From Flavobacterium lindanitolerans (GTDB taxonomy: Bacteria; Bacteroidota; Bacteroidia; Flavobacteriales; Flavobacteriaceae), in the NCBI RefSeq assembly GCF_002846575.1, contig NZ_PJND01000007.1, positions 682,001 to 746,000 on the forward strand: a stretch of DNA of 64,000 nt, read 5' to 3'. Positions 60,701 to 64,000 of the stretch are shown in pieces (position 1 is the stretch's first letter; the number at the start of each line of letters is the position of its first letter). The notes beneath the pieces were generated by a model, which was not told the DNA's origin, ran no database searches, and saw only the letters and a program-made list of their open reading frames with translations. A program made the translations under genes and the position numbers.

Positions 60701-61322
60701 GGGGATTATTAGTGTATACCGGTTCTATCTTGTAGTCGCCGTCGTTTCCTATGATGGAAGGTTGCAGTGTGTTTCCGGATTTTATGAATACAAACCTTCC
60801 GGTCCTGCCAAAGAAGCTGAACTGGTAGATGTCTGTCTTGCTGTCCAGATCCACCTGCGTGCCCCATTGTGCATCGTAGGCAAACTGCCTTCTTGTTTCA
60901 CTCACATCAGGCGCTTCAAAAAAATCATAGAGTCCGCTTACGATTGCCCCCTTATGGTTGTCCGTTTCGATTTCGTCCGGCAGGTCTACCACACTTCTTG
61001 ATATGACCCCTCCCGTTTCCAGGCTCCAGCCTTTTCCTACCCATCCGGAAGTTTCGTTGACACGTATTCCGGAGCTGTTATAGGAAAGCGTAAGGCCCAC
61101 GTCAAGATTTCCCGCCTTGGTGGTGAAAAGAGGTACGGCAATCTGCGGCTGTCCCGTATAATGGTCCAGGCTGGATTCTTCGACCTTCATTAGTTGTGCC
61201 ACGGTTGGCGAAGGGCGTGTGATGGATGGCAGTAGATTATTGGTGCCTCCGATATTGCCCTGTCCGAATCCCAAAAAGGGAAGCGCCAGTGCGGCTATAA
61301 TTGATATGTATATGGTTTTCAT
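57792..61322 (-). CDS. Large RHS-type exported protein, partner of the RHS toxin
   Basis: 1176 residues. A signal peptide (KTIYISIIAALALPFLGFGQ) is followed by the typical Bacteroidota opening: PSPTVAQLMKVEESSLDHYT, YTGQPQIAVPLFTTKAG, LTLSYNSSGIRVNETSGWVG. A long beta-rich region follows, ending in YD-type sequence (YRYDTFGRLEEVRDTQGNL). Proteins of this kind always precede the DUF6443 RHS gene in such loci, as recalled from related genomes. It may form part of the shell or scaffold. It is 18 bp downstream of the T9SS protein gene. Confidence 0.82.
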   Translation of the reverse strand: MKTIYISIIAALALPFLGFGQGNIGGTNNLLPSITRPSPTVAQLMKVEESSLDHYTGQPQIAVPLFTTKAGNLDVGLTLSYNSSGIRVNETSGWVGKGWSLETGGVISRSVVDLPDEIETDNHKGAIVSGLYDFFEAPDVSETRRQFAYDAQWGTQVDLDSKTDIYQFSFFGRTGRFVFIKSGNTLQPSIIGNDGDYKIEPVYTNNPLPNMYPKEITSFIITDDTGNRYYFDQIERTEKKDVTFVYTQEGCDNPVAPSDPLNIGKFISAWHLSRVEDANGIRLLDISYVDRLEKPKAPISSTEYIGRDLQYVFSANFPSCTPTMKCALKPRKITSQPFRDIQTKKISRISFPDGSSIRFHLSASHPEYIDGKGTYLTKIEVYNAQDAAAVRTFDFGYAGDGIGASANALFLDKVKINGSDTDRYAFDYYKREIYPGFGTDNRDSFGYASFEPSYDAARTGVLSKISYPTKGVREFDWEPNTYSYRGDRLLTFVEIFNNPDNYTTDPANINDSFINSATTRPYTIIQVNFEQDAFVYSSTSYSGTEAFDMANSIHIVPIVSVTDQTVDTTRPDAGYPIGTNETIHRFIHLKQGAYKVYFGSLNQTVSNTEKISGSIDIMIKKPTRHLNWFLYGGGLRIKDIRDKDRNINQMAKGFAYNFENPGITPTDLPFYPYPGGGSFTLAFSSGSLDGSENLVREYVVNIAPIYNIPGQLDNPIEYLVREQQSELDAQLQKGSFIGYKNVFEYAYPNVFAPGAPIFKSKIRYVFDSPIDFPSDVNTYYPPMPIRGDEYKQSNVRKIEYFGSGGVGLVATEDFRYNYDDGSIKIPVKKNLHFLTNDNNMSGFCQQVRTLYTSYQRLKNNTISAFQYAISCTGAPSALAQAFHDEDKSICTSQLTLGFMFIEDYRYKSQVTERIKKEYFPSGIVETRENFAYKNGYKRLHTQTSLSSSGQALETLYLYPDDSQMTPAETPYKAELIARHMIGVQLRTVNYRNGLPVSAQETHYGMFSLPADPSNPNPPAVGGNTLLPRYVFAKKGDNAFERKVSFDSYDSRANITQYTPDAGAPVSIIWGYRNSLPVAKIENMAFSALPAALVTQIQLATHAQLPQKLEELRTHTALAGAMLSAYTYRPLVGNDTEIDPKGSKISYRYDTFGRLEEVRDTQGNLISHNRYQYRTQN

Positions 61323-61340
61323 GATGTCTGTAATGTCTTG

Positions 61341-62972
61341 TTATTGTCTGTTGATTGCCTTTACGACCTTCACGGCGTCTTCCTGCACGTTGGTCCGTAT
61401 CTCTATGATGTAGATTCCTTCCGGAACTCCGCCGAGGTCTACGGGCACGGTTCGGTCGTTAATGTCGAAGTGCTGGAGCTGCCTTCCGGAAAGGTCGTAG
61501 ACGGTGGCCGTCCCTTTCTGGAACTCGTAGCCTACCAGTACGTTGGTGTAGTGCAGGGTAGGGTTGGGGTAGGCCTCGATAGGGTTTTTCTTTTCCTCCT
61601 TCTTCTTTTTGTCCCTGAGTTTCACGACCCAGAAGTCGTTGCGCCCCTGTCCGGAGTAGCGGTCGCGCGAAGGCGAGCCCATGGAGGTCCCTGCCAGGAT
61701 GTAGCCCCCGTCGCGGGTTTCTATGGCCTTGCGCAGTATGTCCTCGCCTCCGCTTCCTACGGTCTGCGTCCACTGTTCCTCACCATTGGCGTCGGTCTTG
61801 ATGGCGATATAGTCGTTGATTCCCTCGCGGTCCTTTTTCTTTGTGGCATAGGCCTCGCTCTGGGCATGGCCTCCCAGCAGCAGCGAGCCGTCACGGCTTT
61901 CCTCAAGGGAGGTGAGCAGGTCCGCCTTGCCGATGTCGTAGGTCTTCTGCCATAGAGTTTCGCCTGATGTGTCTATCTTCAGCAGCCAGAAGTCGGTTCC
62001 CTTGCCGTTGGAGGCGTTCTTGTTTCCGGTGGTTGCGGAAGCGGAGCTTCCCGCCAGCAGGAAATTCCCGTCCCTGGCCTGCAGTACCGCCTGCAACTGG
62101 TCGTCGCCCTCGCCCCCGTAGGCTTTCTGCCACTCGACCCCGCCTTTCGCGTCGAGCTTTATGATCCAGTAGTCTGACATGCCGTAGCACTTCTCGGACT
62201 TGTTTCCGGATTCCGGCGAGTTGGAGGAGCCTCCCAGCAGATACCCGCCGTCGCGTGTCTGCACGGCGCTCCGGAGCTGGTCGGCATACTGCCCCCCGAA
62301 AACCCTCTGCCATTCAATCTTCCCTTCGGGATCGAGCTTTACGGCCCAGTAGTCCAGGCTGCCGAACCCCGCTTCGGATTTCCCGAACGGGTCGGGCTGT
62401 CCTGCGGCAAGCTTCTCGCTTTTGGCAGAGCTTGAGGAGCCTGCCAGCAGGTATCCGCCGTCTGAGGTGGGCACGACGCTCTGCAGCAGTTCCTGTCCGG
62501 AGCCGCCTATGGTGCGCTGCCACTGTTCGCCTCCCTTGGCGTTGAGTTTTATTATCCAGAAGTCTTCCTTCCCGAAGCCGTCCTCCTTCTTCTGTTCCCC
62601 TTTTGGAGAGTCTGAGGTGCCGGCGAGGATGAAACCGCCGTCACGGGTGAGCCTTACGGACTGCAGCAGGTCGGCACCTGAGCCGCCGAAGGATTTCTGC
62701 CAGTCGAGTTCCCCCTTCTCGTCCATCTTCCATACCCAGTAGTCGAGGTCTCCCGCGGCGGCCTCTGTCTTGTTTCCGGTCTTTTTGGAGAGGGAGCTTC
62801 CCGCGAGTATGAACCCGTAGTCGGGCGTGGGCTGTGCGTCGAAGAGGTATTCGGAGTGCTTTCCCCCGTAGGATTTCTCCCAGAGGATGTCCTGGGCGTT
62901 GAGGGTTCCCGCAGAAAGCAGGAAGCACAGTCCGGCAGCCAGGCTGGCCGGGAAGGGTCTGTTGGGTTTCAT
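61341..62972 (-). CDS. T9SS type A sorting domain protein with seven propeller-like repeats
   Basis: 543 residues. Signal peptide KPNRPFPASLAAGLCFLLSA. Seven repeats of about 55 residues carry a motif like GGSG.D.L.SV..T.DGGFILAGTS (first at about 35, last ending near 435), suggesting a seven-bladed propeller. A T9SS sorting domain follows (AYPNPTLHYTNVLVGYEF, GVPEGIYIIEI). The gene is very GC-rich compared with its surroundings. It heads the RHS operon, so the cell-surface propeller may help assemble or anchor the RHS proteins; that is inference. Confidence 0.88.
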   Translation of the reverse strand: MKPNRPFPASLAAGLCFLLSAGTLNAQDILWEKSYGGKHSEYLFDAQPTPDYGFILAGSSLSKKTGNKTEAAAGDLDYWVWKMDEKGELDWQKSFGGSGADLLQSVRLTRDGGFILAGTSDSPKGEQKKEDGFGKEDFWIIKLNAKGGEQWQRTIGGSGQELLQSVVPTSDGGYLLAGSSSSAKSEKLAAGQPDPFGKSEAGFGSLDYWAVKLDPEGKIEWQRVFGGQYADQLRSAVQTRDGGYLLGGSSNSPESGNKSEKCYGMSDYWIIKLDAKGGVEWQKAYGGEGDDQLQAVLQARDGNFLLAGSSASATTGNKNASNGKGTDFWLLKIDTSGETLWQKTYDIGKADLLTSLEESRDGSLLLGGHAQSEAYATKKKDREGINDYIAIKTDANGEEQWTQTVGSGGEDILRKAIETRDGGYILAGTSMGSPSRDRYSGQGRNDFWVVKLRDKKKKEEKKNPIEAYPNPTLHYTNVLVGYEFQKGTATVYDLSGRQLQHFDINDRTVPVDLGGVPEGIYIIEIRTNVQEDAVKVVKAINRQ

Positions 62973-63258
62973 GTGCCTGTATTTGTTTAAGTTAAGTCCT
63001 GTTAATTTGTCTTAAAACGCAAAGAAATAAATTTTTATTATAGAAATGTAACATTTTACGAATAAAAATATAATTTCTGGCAAATCTAGGTCCATGCGGA
63101 AAACTCATATTACAGAAAATCTGTAAAAATTGTTAAAGTTTATGATGGGAGCCTATTTTGATTTCTAAATCATGATAACATGAAAAGTAGTCCTGATAGT
63201 CAGCGGAATCTTCTGAAAAACGAACATCTGATACGGTATAACTAATTAAAAAATTCAT
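62973..63258. other. Gene-free stretch between the RHS operon and ileS
   Basis: AT-rich gap with no coding frame. A hairpin TTACAGA AAA TCTGTAA lies at 63110-63126. It must hold the divergent promoters of the RHS operon (minus) and ileS (plus); TTTCTTTG on the minus strand near 63025 is a possible degenerate -7 box. Confidence 0.5.
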
Positions 63259-63266
63259 TACTTTCG
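63259..63266 (+). promoter_or_regulatory. Possible -7 box (TACTTTCG) of ileS
   Basis: TACTTTCG differs from TAnnTTTG by one base and lies 26 bp before the ileS start. Confidence 0.35.
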
Positions 63267-63292
63267 CAAATTGATTTTACAAAGCGATAAAA

Positions 63293-64000
63293 ATGAGTAC
63301 AAAATTTACTGAATACAAAGGACTTGACCTGCCAACAGTGGCATCTGAAGTACTTGATTTCTGGAAAAAACGAGAAATATTTGAAAAGAGCGTAACCACA
63401 CGTGAAGGGAATAGCCCGTATGTGTTTTTTGAAGGACCGCCTTCAGCAAACGGATTGCCGGGTATTCACCACGTAATGGCGCGTGCTATTAAGGATATTT
63501 TCTGTCGCTATAAAACTCAAAAAGGTTTTCAGGTAAAAAGAAAAGCAGGCTGGGATACGCACGGACTGCCGGTAGAATTGGGAACCGAAAAAGAATTGGG
63601 AATTACCAAAGAAGATATAGGAAAGACAATTTCTATTGAAGAATACAACGAAGCCTGTAAAAAAACGGTGATGCGTTATACCGATGTATGGAATGACCTG
63701 ACCGAAAAAATGGGTTATTGGGTGGACATGCAGGATCCGTATGTGACCTATAAGTCAAAATACATGGAAACTGTTTGGTGGTTATTGAAACAGATTTATG
63801 ATAAAGGTTTGCTTTATAAGGGTTATACCATCCAGCCATACTCTCCAAAAGCCGGAACCGGATTGAGCTCTCACGAAGTCAACCAGCCGGGAGCTTACCG
63901 TGATGTGACTGATACTACCATAGTAGCACAGTTCAAAGCTCTTCCGGAAACATTACCGTCCTTTTTACAAGGTTTTGGCGATATCCACTTTCTGGCATGG
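63293..64000 (+). CDS. ileS: Isoleucine--tRNA ligase, 5' part
   Basis: The first 236 codons, running off the window. Start at ATG 63293 gives STKFTEYKGLDLPTVASEVL. The class I HIGH-type motif is in GPPSANGLPGIHHVMAR (near residue 45-60), and AGWDTHGLPVELGTEKELG follows, specific to the eukaryote-like long IleRS type found in Bacteroidota. It charges tRNA-Ile. Confidence 0.96.
   Translation, partial: MSTKFTEYKGLDLPTVASEVLDFWKKREIFEKSVTTREGNSPYVFFEGPPSANGLPGIHHVMARAIKDIFCRYKTQKGFQVKRKAGWDTHGLPVELGTEKELGITKEDIGKTISIEEYNEACKKTVMRYTDVWNDLTEKMGYWVDMQDPYVTYKSKYMETVWWLLKQIYDKGLLYKGYTIQPYSPKAGTGLSSHEVNQPGAYRDVTDTTIVAQFKALPETLPSFLQGFGDIHFLAW

Noticed and set aside
61459..62742. Several long alternative frames within the T9SS propeller gene
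   Set aside because: High GC lowers stop-codon frequency. The translations are Arg/Ala/Gly-rich, without conserved motifs, and only the minus-strand 543-residue frame has a signal peptide, repeats and a sorting domain.

Overview
The window is a piece of a Flavobacteriia chromosome, most likely Flavobacterium or a close relative. It is AT-rich and its promoters are of the TAnnTTTG type rather than sigma70 type. It carries type IX secretion (T9SS) cargo with C-terminal sorting domains, a PorZ homologue and a complete Bat aerotolerance operon. No rRNA, tRNA or CRISPR array was seen.

Layout. 1-3429: the end of an outer-membrane protein gene, an AlbA_2-domain protein, an SDR oxidoreductase and an aldo/keto reductase. 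3472-7156: a toxin-immunity island inserted between exact 61-bp direct repeats. It holds a 729-residue toxin with a deaminase-like C-terminus, a SUKH immunity gene, a decayed second toxin tip and a second SUKH gene. 7286-16328: moxR, a DUF58 gene, a BatD-like gene and batA-batE in one operon. 16480-34571: mostly housekeeping genes (cvpA-like, pheS, gpsA, nadD, gmk, yicC, a trans-sulfuration enzyme) with two ankyrin proteins, TerC, an alcohol dehydrogenase, a DJ-1/PfpI protein and a Crp/Fnr regulator. 34838-39337: gdhA, porZ and recO. 39355-41772: a four-gene alkylation-repair operon with a split Ada (AlkB, Ada zinc domain, 2OG oxygenase, AraC-MGMT). 41839-47429: a PaiB-like protein, an esterase, a winged-helix protein, an NmrA-like protein, a T9SS cargo protein and small lipoproteins. 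47481-48223: a RAYT transposase gene between inverted REP-like hairpins.

48397-62972 is the largest accessory region: an RHS/YD-repeat polymorphic toxin locus read on the minus strand. It starts with a GC-rich seven-repeat T9SS protein, followed by two large RHS-type proteins. The second of these ends in a low-GC tip that looks like a GIY-YIG nuclease. After it come a probable cognate immunity gene, an array of immunity-like genes separated by related hairpins, an orphan RHS tip fused to the start of a lost immunity gene, and that tip's probable lipoprotein immunity gene. The window ends in the 5' part of ileS.

The two toxin islands share one logic: a full-length toxin, its immunity gene, then displaced tips and surplus immunity genes that could be recombined onto the full-length gene. 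Toxin activities, immunity pairing and secretion routes are inferred from motifs and context, not shown by the sequence alone.
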